Source of the DNA: Lenisia limosa
Lineage: Eukaryota > Breviatea
Assembly (NCBI GenBank): GCA_001655205.1
Contig: LPNZ01010338.1
Location: forward strand, 1-34,203
Reading direction: 5' to 3'
DNA length: 34,203 nt
Shown here: positions 23,501 through 34,086 of the stretch, one piece after another
Layout of the letters: each line of letters begins with the position of its first letter
Position numbering within the stretch: the first letter of the stretch is position 1
The notes under the pieces: generated by a model
The model's database searches: none
Told to the model about the DNA's origin: nothing
Seen by the model: the letters and a program-made list of their open reading frames with translations, nothing else
Made by a program: the position numbers and the translations under genes

Positions 23501-26500
23501 TTTATTGTTTTATCTAGAACATTGATAAGAAAAACTAACCATTCATCAGAGCGAACCCAGCAACAAGACCCCCCAGCTGTCACTCCCACCAAGGCATTCT
23601 ACGACCCCTGGAGGTATTCACTTTCCTGTGAATCCAGGGAACTGGTTGACAACACCGAAACACCCGGACTTGATTCCTGGACCGCTCAAATCTACTACAC
23701 CTGTATGTTGAGTTGTAATAGCACTACTTTGACAAGAGTTGGAAAGATGTAATATATCGTATATAATATGATATAGTTACACATACATAATTACATAATA
23801 TATTATACAATGTATATTCATACATTTGAGTTCTGGTTTTATTTTTTGAGATGAGTGTTTTTTTTTTTTTTCAAAAAGCCGTGCTCACCTTTTCTAGACC
23901 CGGACAACAGAAAAGAAGTGATTGGTACTGTTGAGGTTTGTGGCCTAGTGTGATTTGGCAAGGCGCTATGATATGAGTACAACAAGTCTATTTCTGAGTT
24001 CATGATTGTTCTACAGATTTTTTTGTGTTGCTTAACCAACATCCAAATATTATATCTTTTAATTGGTTGTTCCACCCAAATCAATATTCTTTATATTCCT
24101 TCCTAGAATAATCTACCAGACAATTGCCCCACTATCGCGTATTCCCGTGTTACACTGTAGTGGTATTGTATTGACCTTAACGCAACCAACTCAATGACTT
24201 GGAAGTCTAGCCCCTTATTGGTGAGGGTTTTTATGGAGAATATGAGTTAATACCCCTGCTCTTCAATCTTCAAAAACTTAACATAAAGGACTAAAATCAT
24301 GCCGCATTGTTCGCAGTTTAGCTCATATGATGATATGGTATACTTGAACTTGGGACAGGAAAGAAGACATGGATTAACATAAAAAGCTGCAGAATTGCCA
24401 CATTTCGTTCACACTTCTGCTTAACTATTTGACTATTTAGACGTCATTTTACCAAGCGCTGAACCCCGGTATTGCAGGCGTAAGGGGTGTTTTCGGTGTA
24501 CTATGAATATTGGTTTGTTGCATTTTTTATTTTCATTTCCATTCTGTTCATTTCCATTGGGTTTATAATCTTGTTTGTTGGGGAATTCAAAGTTATATTT
24601 TATGTTTAGGGAATTTTGGAGTCACCGAACATGGGTGCCGAGATTCACCAAATGACGTGCCATGCTCTCGAACTTGAATCCATTGGTCGCGTGTCGCTTA
24701 TCTCGCATATAGAGGTTGGGAGGGTTTATTATTAGAATTCCCCTCTGAAGACGCAATACCCCTTTTCTAAATATTGCAGTCGAATTTAAAAATATCTTTC
24801 CACATAAATAGTAGTGTTGAAATATGTTTTAAACCCCTGCAATAGCGGAACTTCTCATTATGGCTAGAGATACAGGCGAAACCAGGCATTTTTTTGGCTT
24901 GGAAAATTCCGAGCTCCCAGCTAGTTAGGCCGGTCCTTGTGCTAGCAGAACCGATTGTTCTGTTGTGTGAATTTCACTTCTTTTGAATCTCAATTCTGTA
25001 GATTCTCCAGCCCCATAGAAAAAGAGATGACAAGATCCACTTAGGCCTCCACACTCTTCGGTCCATTCTCTGTGGGCTGGCTAGCAATGTTATTGGGAGG
25101 TATTGTATTTCTCAACAAATTCGGTAGTATATGATATACAGTATATGCATATAATATATTAGCTATATTTACATCATTGGTTTTCTGGTTTATTTCATCA
25201 ATATATATATATACCTTCACCCATCCCCTTCTAGCCCTATGGCCTTGCGACTCAACACACGTTGCCTTTATCTGCCCTAAGGCGATCCAGTTCGAATCAG
25301 AGCAAGTGGCAGTTCAAGGAGGCGTGGGAGAGAATATTGTTCGAGGGGGGGGGGGTACNNNNNNNNNNNNNNNNNNNNNNNNNNNNNNNNNNNNNNNNNN
25401 NNNNNNNNNNNNNNNNNNNNNNNNNNNNNNNNNNNNNNNNNNNNNNNNNNNNNNNNNNNNNNNNNNNNNNNNNNNNNNNNNNNTTGAAGGACTTCTAGAG
25501 ATGATGATCACACAATAGTTTTACATTTTGAAAATCTTGGTAACACTTCAGGTGATCAAGTCCGATCCAAAGTTTTCAGACCTACCCCAAGACCATAACG
25601 TTGCTCGACCCAAACTGGCCCTCCATTTCTCCATCCTTGGGTTCAGGTTGGAGGCCCAGTGGAAATGGGTTAACATATTAAAGATCATATATCATATTAT
25701 TTTATCAAATAATAGAGTTAGCTACATGTATTCCCAAGACCCCTTAGTAGCCACTATACCCTCACATGACCCAACCTACGACTTTCTCTTTAAAAATTTG
25801 ACTGTACTGTCTCATATTCCCATTTTTCTGTTTTTGATTCCGCAGACCCTTCCGTCCCACAGCCACCACCATTCCTGAATTTCAAGTCCTCCATACTGCT
25901 CTCATGCGCCCGATTGGTACGAAGATCTGTCCTGGGTTACGGCTTCTTTCCAACTCTTTCATCTCAGTTTTTTTATTATTATTGATTCAAAAACATATGA
26001 GTGTGACTTACTTTCTCACCCCCGTACAGTTTTCCCAGGTCAACCTGAAATGGAAATTCCTCGTGACACCGCCTCTGTGAGACCCTTTCCCATCGGTAGA
26101 CGGGTTCACAAATTAATATGTCAGAACTTGAGGTTGTACTTCTATATTACAACTTCCTGCTCTATTTACACTAGTTTCCTAAAACAAAAATATGTTCTCT
26201 TAAAGTCCTAGAAGATTCCTAAAGTGCCGATAATTCACCAAGACCCATACCGTGCTCTCTTTCTCCACTCCTCTTACCCCCCCCCCNNNNNNNNNNNNNN
26301 NNNNNNNNNNNNNNNNNNNNNNNNNNNNNNNNNNNNNNNNNNNNNNNNNNNNNNNNNNNNNNNNNNNNNNNNNNACAATCATTGGTGAATTCCTGCATAA
26401 TGCTGGTAAGCTTGGAGTGGGGTTTTCCCCCTCCTTTTCCTTCTCTTTGAAATTATTTTCGTCAAATTAAAAAATTTGACCCTTTTAGATGGTGTGGACT

Positions 26501-27920
26501 ACCTTGCTGGAGCTCTTCAGGTATGACTCAATCATCCAAGGCTTGTGCATCCCCTTTCTCCACCCAACATACAGCCTTTCTCCCACATTTCCGCCCTAAT
26601 ATGTAGCAACCCCTAAACCATTTCCCTTCCCCCACTCCCATCATTAATGGAACTGATTCTGATATTCAGTGCGAACGAAGCGTCAATGTCGCCCCTGAAG
26701 TATGGTCAACATCACCACAGTCGGCAACAATCGCGTCTTTGGCTGGCAATTCACGTGGGGCGAATGTTTCAGAACATTGTGAAAATACCCTAAATTTCTT
26801 TTTTCTTTGGGAGCTTTTGTTTTGTTTTTGATAAATGAAAGGAGTTGGTATCGTGAAAATTGTGTATTTTATGTGACTCTTTTAGCGTTCTCAGGAGCTT
26901 TAATCAACAACTTCTGGGTATGTGGGGTGCACTACTACTATATCATATTAATTGCACAGATATATTATTTTTTTTTTCTCTTTCTAATTGCTTTGTGATC
27001 TCACCAGGTGGATCCATCTTTAAGAGGAAAGGGCATTGCTGCGAGTATCATCAAATCCTTTATCGGTTGGCAGTGTGTTTATTTTATTATTAGTATTCTG
27101 GTTCAGGGCACACACACACACTATCCCTAATAAGTCTTCGAAATTAGATGGTAAACTGTCACGGCTGATTCGAAATAATATGCTTGGCTATTCTATCCTC
27201 CACGCTTCTGTGTTTCCAAGCTTTCTTGAATGCCATCTTTGCTCCCCCTTACCTTAGTGTTTTCTTTTGTGATACCTTAGGTCGTTCAGGTCAACCTAGC
27301 AATGATCCGTTTTTCATCCACTCCTCCCCCATGAACCCCCACAATGCTCCTCTGGACCAAATTGAAGCCTATAACAGACTGTATGTGGACAAGGATTTTG
27401 GGGTACCCCTGAAACTCATACAGTTGTGGAGGGTTCACCAAATAATATTGTAAAGAGGTTGTAGACTTGCTGTTTTCCTTCGTCGCTACTGCCCAATATG
27501 TACAGTGACCAGGATAAGTCTTGACCGATTTACTCAACGATTTCCCCACGAAAAATAGTTCAATACTTATCCCGGTCACTGTATGGCGTACATCAGCCAT
27601 TTCCAGTAAGCGATCTAACCCCCAAACAGGTTCGGAATGTTTGTTGCCACACCGTTTGAAGAAGCACTGGCCAAGATCATGGGGTCCCTCTCAAATGCTC
27701 GATTCCAACCCGTTTCGACTCTCAAGGTAATGGGGAGTGGGGTCTGCTGTAGTTGTTTTCTGGTGTATTTGCCTGTGTTTTGTTTGTTTCAATTAAATTG
27801 GTACTAGTTTACGATATGCTTCTCTCTCTCTGTTTTTTTTATTCTGCATTGACGGACAACCATTTCACTATTTTGCCCCTTTATTTGCTCACACTTTAGG
27901 ATTGGATGGTTCGATTGTAA
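20578..27920 (+). CDS. large 27+ exon gene, about 700-residue protein of unknown family
   Basis: The start is the ATG at 20578 (MTEPVNIVNAPQEAVVAVVG). Exons: 20578-20760; 21102-21178 (uncertain); 21631-21687; 21850-21913; 22011-22105; 22281-22340; 22445-22516; 22615-22759; 23112-23216; 23550-23613; 23638-23702; 23898-23935; 24107-24148; 24441-24479; 24610-24714; 24846-24923; 25002-25099; 25282-about 25354; 25552-25646; 25846-25916; 26030-26076; 26375-26405; 26489-26520; 26670-26754; 26895-26917; 27008-27065; 27281-27380; 27630-27726; 27900-27920. From 21631 on, the visible splice phases agree, except where gaps hide the junction. Features: a basic AT-hook-like patch (RPVRRGRKPGKK), a Gln-rich helix (QLQQQQFFLQYRDQQLQIQK), an Ala/Lys-rich helix, then a folded region with no motif I recognise (segments AFYDPWRELVDNTETPG, SPNMGAEIHQMTCHALELES, LRSILCGLASNVIG, VDPSLRGKGIAASIIKSF). 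It ends DWMVRL at 27918-27920. No signal peptide or membrane helix was seen. The basic patch hints at nuclear location. Function unknown. Confidence 0.8.
20894..21000. other. assembly gap (N)
   Basis: Run of N after two poly-T tracts in the first intron of the 27-exon gene. Confidence 0.99.
21296..21475. other. assembly gap (N)
   Basis: Run of N after a poly-C tract (about 21284-21295), in an intron. Confidence 0.99.
22206..22279. other. assembly gap (N)
   Basis: Run of N after a poly-C tract and ATT, just before the exon starting VAKVIGGG. Confidence 0.99.
22919..23046 (+). repeat. 44-bp intronic tandem repeat, three copies
   Basis: The unit begins TTAATAGACACATTGTGAA and ends ACCTTGATGAT. 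Copies start at 22919, 22963 and 23007. The third has a short internal deletion, and a degenerate fourth start follows. It lies in the intron between exons 22615-22759 and 23112-23216. Confidence 0.9.
25359..25483. other. assembly gap (N)
   Basis: Run of N after a poly-G tract and TAC. The GTAC may be the donor of the preceding exon. Confidence 0.99.
26287..26374. other. assembly gap (N)
   Basis: Run of N after a poly-C tract, directly before the exon TIIGEFLHNA. Confidence 0.99.
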
Positions 27921-28269
27921 GGGTTTTATTTGTACATTATGAAGTGTCTAAGAGTATTGTTGATTTAGTTTTTATTCTGTGTTAACAAAGGTTATCAGCA
28001 GTTTTTTTTTTATTATATTAAAATGGCATCAAGTATTATAAAATGATCAATATAATATATAATATATAGTGTATGCATCCTGTGTATGCATGTTATTGCG
28101 CAGAAGACACTGATGTGCTTCTGGTCGTTTGTTTTGTATGGTCAGTTTCTCACCTCTTAGGTATAGTAATTCCCACTGTATTAACATAGTGTGATAGATG
28201 GCTCTGAAACCCAAAAAAAAAGAGGAGAACCATGAATAAATAATGCAAGAAAGACAGACAGATACAGAT

Positions 28270-30020
28270 TTAGTTTTCAGGGTCACAGTCGGGTTGGGCA
28301 CAGGGGCACTCTTCTGGGCATTCCTCAGGGCAGCATTCTTCTTGGCTCTTCTCCTGACAACATTCATCCTTGCAGCACTCTTCGGGGCACTTGCCGTCCT
28401 TGCAGCAGTCCTCAGGGCATTCGCACTCCTTCGCACAGTCTTCAGGACAGCATTCCTCGGCATTTCTGGCGTGACGAGCATGACGGAACATTTTCTTCAT
28501 CATTTCTGAAAAGTCAAACAAGTTTGAATGAAAAAGGGAAATAACCGTTTTCGCATACTGTGATGCATTTTCATCATACGAGGGTGGCACATCATCATAT
28601 GGGGATCGCAGGGAGGGTGGCACATCATCATATGGGGGTCGCAGGGAGGGTGTCCCATTGCACCATGCATTCCTAAGGGTATAAAAATGGAAGTTCAAAA
28701 TGGAAACAATGTGCTGAAGTCAACAATCGTGTGCAACAAAACAATAAACATCAGCATACCGCCTTCCATACCGCCCATCATATGGTGGTGAAACATAGGA
28801 GGTCCGTGGGGATGCACCATTGGACCGTGAGGGTGCACCATGGAAGGAGGGTGATGGATTCCTAAAATCATTAGACAATATGTTCACTGATACCATCAAA
28901 AATCAATGTTGTCATTAGCAAACCAGCCATGAAGCCATCCTTGAAGCCGTGAGAGTAAGCTTTTTGTTCACGTCGGCAATGACGGCGTCCGACTGAAACA
29001 TCAAAAGGAAAAGGAAATTCATTGGCGCAGTGATGATCAAATAACAGGTAAAATAACAACATAGCCCCACATACATTTGCATTTCTTGTCCTTCTCGTTC
29101 TGCTCAGAGTCGGAATCGGAGGAGGAGGATGTTGACTCTACGAAATGAGGAGATAAAGGATGTAACGGTAATGCTACCAAATTTGCCAATAACTCAAGGA
29201 CTACAAACGAAATTAAACATCCAAAAGAATTTCAATTACCAAAGTCATGACAGATTAAATCTCACCTTCTTCTTGAGGACAGCAGGGGTGTCCGTGGAAT
29301 CCATAGCCATGGGGATCTAAAAAGTTAAACCAGCACGAGAATTTGACTATAAATAATGCAGTTAAACATACCGCATCCTTCGGGGTGCCCGTGATGGGGG
29401 TGTCCGTGTCCAGGGTGTCCTATAATGTTAAAAAAAAGGAACAATATGTGAAACGGAATATACAAAAAAAAAAAAAAATTATCCGGTATGTTTAAAAAAA
29501 CACAAAAGAGTTCAAATGAAAGCAAAGATTATTTGCACCCACCATGTCCATGAAAACGCCCACGTCCGCGACCATGTCCGCCGCGTCCACCTCTTCCGCC
29601 CATTCCAAGACCTAAATCGTCAATTGCTTGAACAGGATAGGACAACAACGAAATCCATCAAAACATCATCCACATCATGTTAATTATTTCAATTTAAGTG
29701 CCCCTCATACGTCCCATGAAGCCCTCCATGAATCCCATACGGTCACGTCCGCAGCAGGCTCCACGGCCACGACCACGGCGACCACCTCCTGAAGTGTCAT
29801 TTGCGTGAAATGGACAAGCATTTGATGACATGACGAAAGCAGATTAAATCACAAGTAAATCAGAAAACGGTTTTTATTAAAAAATATGTATACATTATTG
29901 ACGATTGAGGGAAATCACCAAATCAGGCATCAAAAGCAAAAACCTACGTCCAGGCTGAGGGGATGAGGAGGCAGAGACGTTGGCAACGGGGGTGGTGTTC
30001 TTGTTGTTAGTGTCAGACAT
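28270..30020 (-). CDS. Gly/Arg-, His-, Met- and Cys-rich protein, probable metal-binding protein
   Basis: Ten exons on the minus strand: 29948-30020, 29711-29788, 29543-29611, 29372-29419, 29266-29316, 29075-29137, 28924-28992, 28760-28861, 28559-28672, 28270-28505. All nine introns are phase 1 and every internal exon is a multiple of 3. The total is 903 nt, or 300 residues. Order: start MSDTNNKNTTPVANVSASSS; RG/GR-rich with GACCGRDR; GGRGGRGGHGRGRGR; His/Gly-rich (HPGHGHPHHGHPEGCD); HGHPCCPQ; acidic Ser-rich (STSSSSDSDSEQ); GRRHCRREQ; MVHPHGPMVHPHGPP and HHHMMGGMEGG; a duplicated CDPHMMMCHPP module; and a Cys-rich tail of CCPEDC-type repeats ending CAQPDCDPEN. No signal peptide or membrane helix, so probably intracellular. 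His, Met and Cys clusters are those of Cu(I)/Zn(II)-binding proteins; the tail is metallothionein-like in composition only. I do not know this architecture. Its terminator side converges with the gene ending at 27920. Confidence 0.88.
28577..28648 (-). repeat. 33-bp tandem duplication within exon 9 of the Met/His/Cys-rich gene
   Basis: The plus-strand unit GGAGGGTGGCACATCATCAT..CGCA is present twice, with a partial third (period 33 bp). In the coding frame (minus) it gives two 11-residue modules, CDPHMMMCHPP and CDPHMMMCHPR, differing in the last residue. One synonymous difference (GAC/GAT) separates the copies, so the duplication is recent or kept homogeneous. Confidence 0.85.
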
Positions 30021-30384
30021 TTTGTTGTTAGTGTGGTAAAGAAGGATCTCTTTGATGAAATTTAATAAGACTCTTTATAAAAGAAATGGATAACAATGGG
30101 ACGAGGAAAACGGGCTTAAATAGATGACGGATATGGATATTGGATTTGGATTTGGATTTGGATTTGGATCTGGATCTGGATCTGGATCTTCTACTGATCG
30201 TTGATCTCTATTTGCCTTATCTCTGAAAAAAACTGACTGTTGACTGACTGTTGACTAACGGAAATTAAGTATATTTTTATTATTTATTTATTGGATTGGT
30301 TAGAGGGTAACACCGAGTCGATTATTAAACCACGTAGTTCCCCAAATAAATCTAAAGTTCTTTGTTTTCGCTTCCTCGTCCAAG
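30021..30384. promoter_or_regulatory. short divergent promoter region with GGAT(A/T/C)T hexanucleotide repeats
   Basis: A 364-bp region lies between the start codons of the Met/His/Cys-rich gene (leftward) and dynamitin (rightward). It contains a hexanucleotide tract at 30129-30189 made of two GGATAT, four GGATTT and four GGATCT units. Just beyond it is a small CTGACTGTTGA repeat (30234-30258). The tract lies about 110 bp upstream of the minus-strand ATG and may be promoter or 5' UTR. No TATA box was assigned. Confidence 0.6.
30129..30189 (+). repeat. hexanucleotide repeat (GGATAT)2, (GGATTT)4, (GGATCT)4
   Basis: Read directly, with one extra T after the second unit. Units change at the fifth base in blocks of A, T, then C. 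This pattern suggests stepwise expansion of successively mutated units. Confidence 0.95.
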
Positions 30385-33300
30385 ATGCCTCCACCAACAG
30401 ATTTCACCCAAGGAGTAAGAAATCAATACACCATAACAGTACTCTTTTTGCCTCACGTTCCCCATCATTGTTATCTACCTATTATCCATCACGCCCATCT
30501 CTTGACTAGCGTATTTATCATTTGAACCAAGGGTAAACCGAAATGGTGTTGGATTTCTTTTGAGAAATATGTAAACTTTTGATTAGATCCTGAGACATGC
30601 TACACTGTAGTCTGCTTTACAGTTGAGGCGTTATTGCTTGGCAATACAGTTGCTGTGTAATGACCGACATATCAGATTCCCTTCAGATAAACCGATCAAA
30701 ACTTACCACGGCCAGTTTATACGACTGAACATACATACTGTCCTGTTTAAAAATGGAATTCTATCTACACTACAATGACTTTATAGCCGCCAGAGGTATT
30801 CGAGTCCCACGATCGTGACAATCCAACCGGGCTGATTGAAGACTCTGTGGTGGGTGGCGAGGTCTTGGCTAAAGTATCCACGCTATTACTATTTGAATAT
30901 GTGTTAACTNNNNNNNNNNNNNNNNNNNNNNNNNNNNNNNNNNNNNNNNNNNNNNNNNNNNNNNNNNNNNNNNNNNNNNNNNNNNNNNNNNNNNNNNNNN
31001 NNNNNNNNNNNNNNNNNNNNNNNNNNNNNNNNNNNNNNNNNNNNNNNNNNNNNNTAATTATTTTAGTTATTTTGCACCATTTCTCAAGAAATTACATACT
31101 ACTGAATTGGCACAGTTTTTACTCTAAGAAATAGCTCCAAACAGCATTGACCACCAGGCTGCACCGCGGGTGGGAAAGGACGTTGACAGTTCCGCCATCT
31201 CAATCGAGGAGTCACGCAAGGCGTTTGAAAGCGCCCACGCCACGTGGATGCGTGGTGGGTGGGGGGCGAAGAGTATTCTTCAGTAATATTAGTATTAATG
31301 CGGTATATCACTGATAAAGTTATCTAAACCCACATACATACAGGGTTAATGAACCAGCCCTCGCATTTGCTGACCACTTCTCCCTTAATGACATCAGACC
31401 ACTCACAGGCCTTGCGACCCCGAGCTGCCCTCCCCCCACCGTCTGAGATGTCCGCCATGCCGGGGAGACTCAAAAAATTTGAAGCACCTATCGAAAAGTA
31501 GGGTGAATTTGATCAATGCGAAGCCCTTTTAGGAGAAATATGTAATTATTAATAGCCTTGGCAATTTCACTTTCCGTTACTCCTGTTTTACTATTGGTCC
31601 TCCCTCTTCAATAGCCACCCCAGAACCTAAACGGTGACATTCCTAGATTGGCGCGACTTGAAGCGGAAGTAGCGGAGTTCAGAACTACTCTCGTGGAACT
31701 TGGCGATGTGAAGGGGGGGGGGGGGTNNNNNNNNNNNNNNNNNNNNNNNNNNNNNNNNNNNNNNNNNNNNNNNNNNNNNNNNNNNNNNNNNNNNNNNNNN
31801 NNNNNNNNNNNNNNNNNNNNNNGTGCGCCGTCTTCTCTGCCGGTACGAGAGATACTCCAACGCCTGTCTGTTCTGGAGGTATGTGATATAACATGTTTGC
31901 ACCGATATTTCAAATATCGCCCTTCCTTACAAGAAGGTGACATTTGCTTTTCATTTCTTATTACCACTTCTAACTTTCTCAGGGTACTCTTGATGACTCA
32001 AAAACTGACCCCATCATTACAGCTCCCATTACATCGTAAGTGCATTGTAGTGTGATACAATTAGATCCAGTTTAGTGTTTCGCAAAGATTAAGCAAATCA
32101 CTATTATCTATTATCACAATATTTAGTATCATAGTGTTCCTCCTGGTATCGGAATACGGCAATATAGAATTATAGATCCACCTGCTCAATTTTACATCCC
32201 GCTACCCCTCCTGATGTACACCTTCTTTTCAGCCATTCTTACTGAGTTTTTTTTTTGAGGTTGTTATCAGGGGGGTACACCCCCGTGTGTTNNNNNNNNN
32301 NNNNNNNNNNNNNNNNNNNNNNNNNNNNNNNNNNNNNNNNNNNNNNNNNNNNNNNNNNNNNNNNNNNNNNNNNNNNNNNNNNNNNNNNNNNNNNNNNNNN
32401 NNNNNCCTAGCAACACCCCAGTCATTACCAAGGCCCAACACTTAATTTCCACCCTTGCTTCCAGGTAAGGTTTCCTTTTTTGTGTAACTGAGAAGTACTC
32501 GTATTTTTGCTCATATTATTGATCCTCTTACTAATACTTGTTCTCTTAACACATTGTTCAGTCCTCCTAATCCCCAACTCCAACCCTTCCAATAGTAATT
32601 GCCTTGCTATGCTCGGTTTGGTCAATAATACAGTCTCATCCACGTTTAGTAGTGCGCTCCGAGAGGCGCCTTCAATATCTCGCGTTGAGCATGACGCTTT
32701 AGTAAGGCGAATGGAGGAAGTTGAAAAGGTTGGGAGAAAATCATTCGTAGTGTAACTGTGATGGATTTTTGAACAAGGAACAGTTTTTGTTGTAATATGG
32801 CAAGAAATTACTTTTTAGTTAATGGAGCCGTCTGCACTTCAAATGAGTCTTTCTACAGCTGAAAATGCCTTGAATGCTGTAACACCTGAGGTGAAAGGGA
32901 GGTCAAAAGTTAATAGTTTGTTCAATTAATACAGTCATTTCTGTCATGCGTATTCTATTTTAAAAGAATATTCTTAAAAGGAGGAGGGGCATTTCTATTA
33001 ATACGATAACCAAGAATCTGTCCTTATGTTTTGTAGATTTTGATTGCTTTTCGAGAAAGAACAAAAGCCATTCAGCAAGCAGTGGGGAGAGGGTCTGTGT
33101 GTGATATAGTATATAACTATATTCTAAGGCAGAATGTTTCATACACACATAATCAGAATTGGGGAGATGAATTTTTCTGCTGCAATTCAAGGGGCGAAAA
33201 CACAATATTCCTTGATGAGAGGCAACGAAATATTTTTTCTGACCCACTAGGCAAGCAAGTTGGAAGGCGATGTGAAAGATGATGCTCAATTTGGTTTGAG

Positions 33301-33744
33301 CGACTTGGCAGCAAGAATCGAAGACCTCAGTACTGCACACAATGTACAAGGTAGATTCGGCAATGTTATTCCAATATCTTTGGATTCTAATGTTCTCTTT
33401 GTTTTTGACCCACCCCTAGTTTCAAGCGCGAATTTGTTGTCAGAATCGAAGAAACAGCAACTGACGAATGCTGAGGCTCTGCAGCACCTCAATGAGAAAG
33501 TCAATGAGGTGAGAGGAGGAGTTGGGCAATGAGATAGTCAATGAGGTGAGAGGAGGAGTTGGGCTCAAGAAAGTCAATGAGGTGAGAGGAGGAGTTGGGA
33601 TGATATTTCTGTTCTACGAAGTCCCTCACGTTCCAGGTAATGTCGTCTTTTGAGACCAACAGTATAACAATGCTCTCGAATCTCGACATTTTACAACAAC
33701 GGTTGTCTACTGCTGAACATCTTGCTGCCCAACTGCCACAATAA
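30385..33744 (+). CDS. DCTN2: dynactin subunit 2 (p50 dynamitin)
   Basis: Dynamitin is the dynactin shoulder subunit that links dynein to cargo. Exons: 30385-30414 (MPPPTDFTQG), 30787-30853 (PPEVFESHDRDNPTGLIED), 31135-31254 (PNSIDHQAAPRVGKDVDSS), 31398-31497, 31647-about 31724 (LARLEAEVAEFRTTLVELGD), 31823-31878, 31983-32035, 32411-32464, 32650-32728, 32819-32890, 33037-33081, 33251-33350, 33420-33508, 33637-33744. The N-terminal PPEVFES matches the conserved PDVYET-type start of dynamitin. The VxPN segment followed by RVG matches the family pattern, and the remainder is coiled coil (LSDLAARIEDLS, LSNLDILQQRLSTAEHLAAQ), as in the family. Visible length is about 346 residues against about 400 in animals; gaps at 30910-31054, 31727-31822 and 32292-32405 may hide some. 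Phases agree at the junctions I could check. The identification rests on the N-terminal motif plus coiled-coil layout, so it is good but not certain. The intron after 33508 carries duplicated splice donors. Confidence 0.82.
30910..31054. other. assembly gap (N)
   Basis: Run of N in the second dynamitin intron. No homopolymer is adjacent. Confidence 0.99.
31727..31822. other. assembly gap (N)
   Basis: Run of N after a 13-base poly-G tract and T, at the end of a dynamitin coiled-coil exon. Confidence 0.99.
32292..32405. other. assembly gap (N)
   Basis: Run of N in a dynamitin intron, just before the exon NTPVITKAQHLISTLAS. Confidence 0.99.
33500..33599 (+). repeat. tandem triplication of a splice-donor segment
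   Basis: The 27-bp sequence GTCAATGAGGTGAGAGGAGG AGTTGGG occurs at 33500-33526, 33537-33563 and 33573-33599. It spans the 3' end of a dynamitin exon (..GTCAATGAG) and its donor (GTGAGA). Only the first copy keeps the reading frame; extension past it meets TGA within eight codons. Confidence 0.92.
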
Positions 33745-34086
33745 TGTGGGCCTGGGGCAAATCGTTTATGACTCTTCTACCCCCACCCTCTCCTTTTTTT
33801 CTCCGCACTGGGATCCATTTTTCACCAATTCTAGATGATGGTGAATGAACTCCTCAGATGAGGTAAACGTGTTCTCTTAGACCTCCTTTATTCAAGATAT
33901 TTAACATTAAATCGTGTCCATAAGACTGTTCTACTCTTGAGTATTGCATAATTCCATCTAAAAGTAGATTATTGCTCATTGAGATTGTGGCCAACCGCCA
34001 AAGACGTTTCAAGAACATAAAACTGTGTATCGAAAAAGAAAGTCATACAAAAGCAAATAAAGATACCATTAGAAGGGGTGATAAGT
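33745..34086. other. convergent 3' region between dynamitin and the next gene
   Basis: About 340 bp. A plus-strand AATAAA at about 34056-34061 could serve dynamitin, and a minus-strand AATAAA (TTTATT at about 33886) could serve the leftward gene, so the two 3' ends may overlap. No gene was seen here. Confidence 0.4.

Noticed and set aside
23638-23702. Alternative frame GNWLTTPKHPDLIPGP in the 27-exon gene
   Set aside because: The flanking splice phases require the frame ELVDNTETPGLDSWTAQIYY.
24846-24923. Alternative frame ELLIMARDTGETRHFFGL
   Set aside because: Attractive by eye, but both neighbouring exons demand phase 0, which gives RNFSLWLEIQAKPG.
28243-28509. Plus-strand 88-codon Leu/Ala-rich frame that looks like membrane helices
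   Set aside because: It is the antisense of the Cys-rich exon of the metal-binding-type gene; Cys/Glu codons read backwards give hydrophobic residues.
28270-28698. Minus-strand 142-codon continuous frame with PPYDDVPPS repeats
   Set aside because: Reading through the intron gives this frame. Splicing at 28559/28505 gives a different, phase-matched frame (CDPHMMMCHPP) that joins all other exons.
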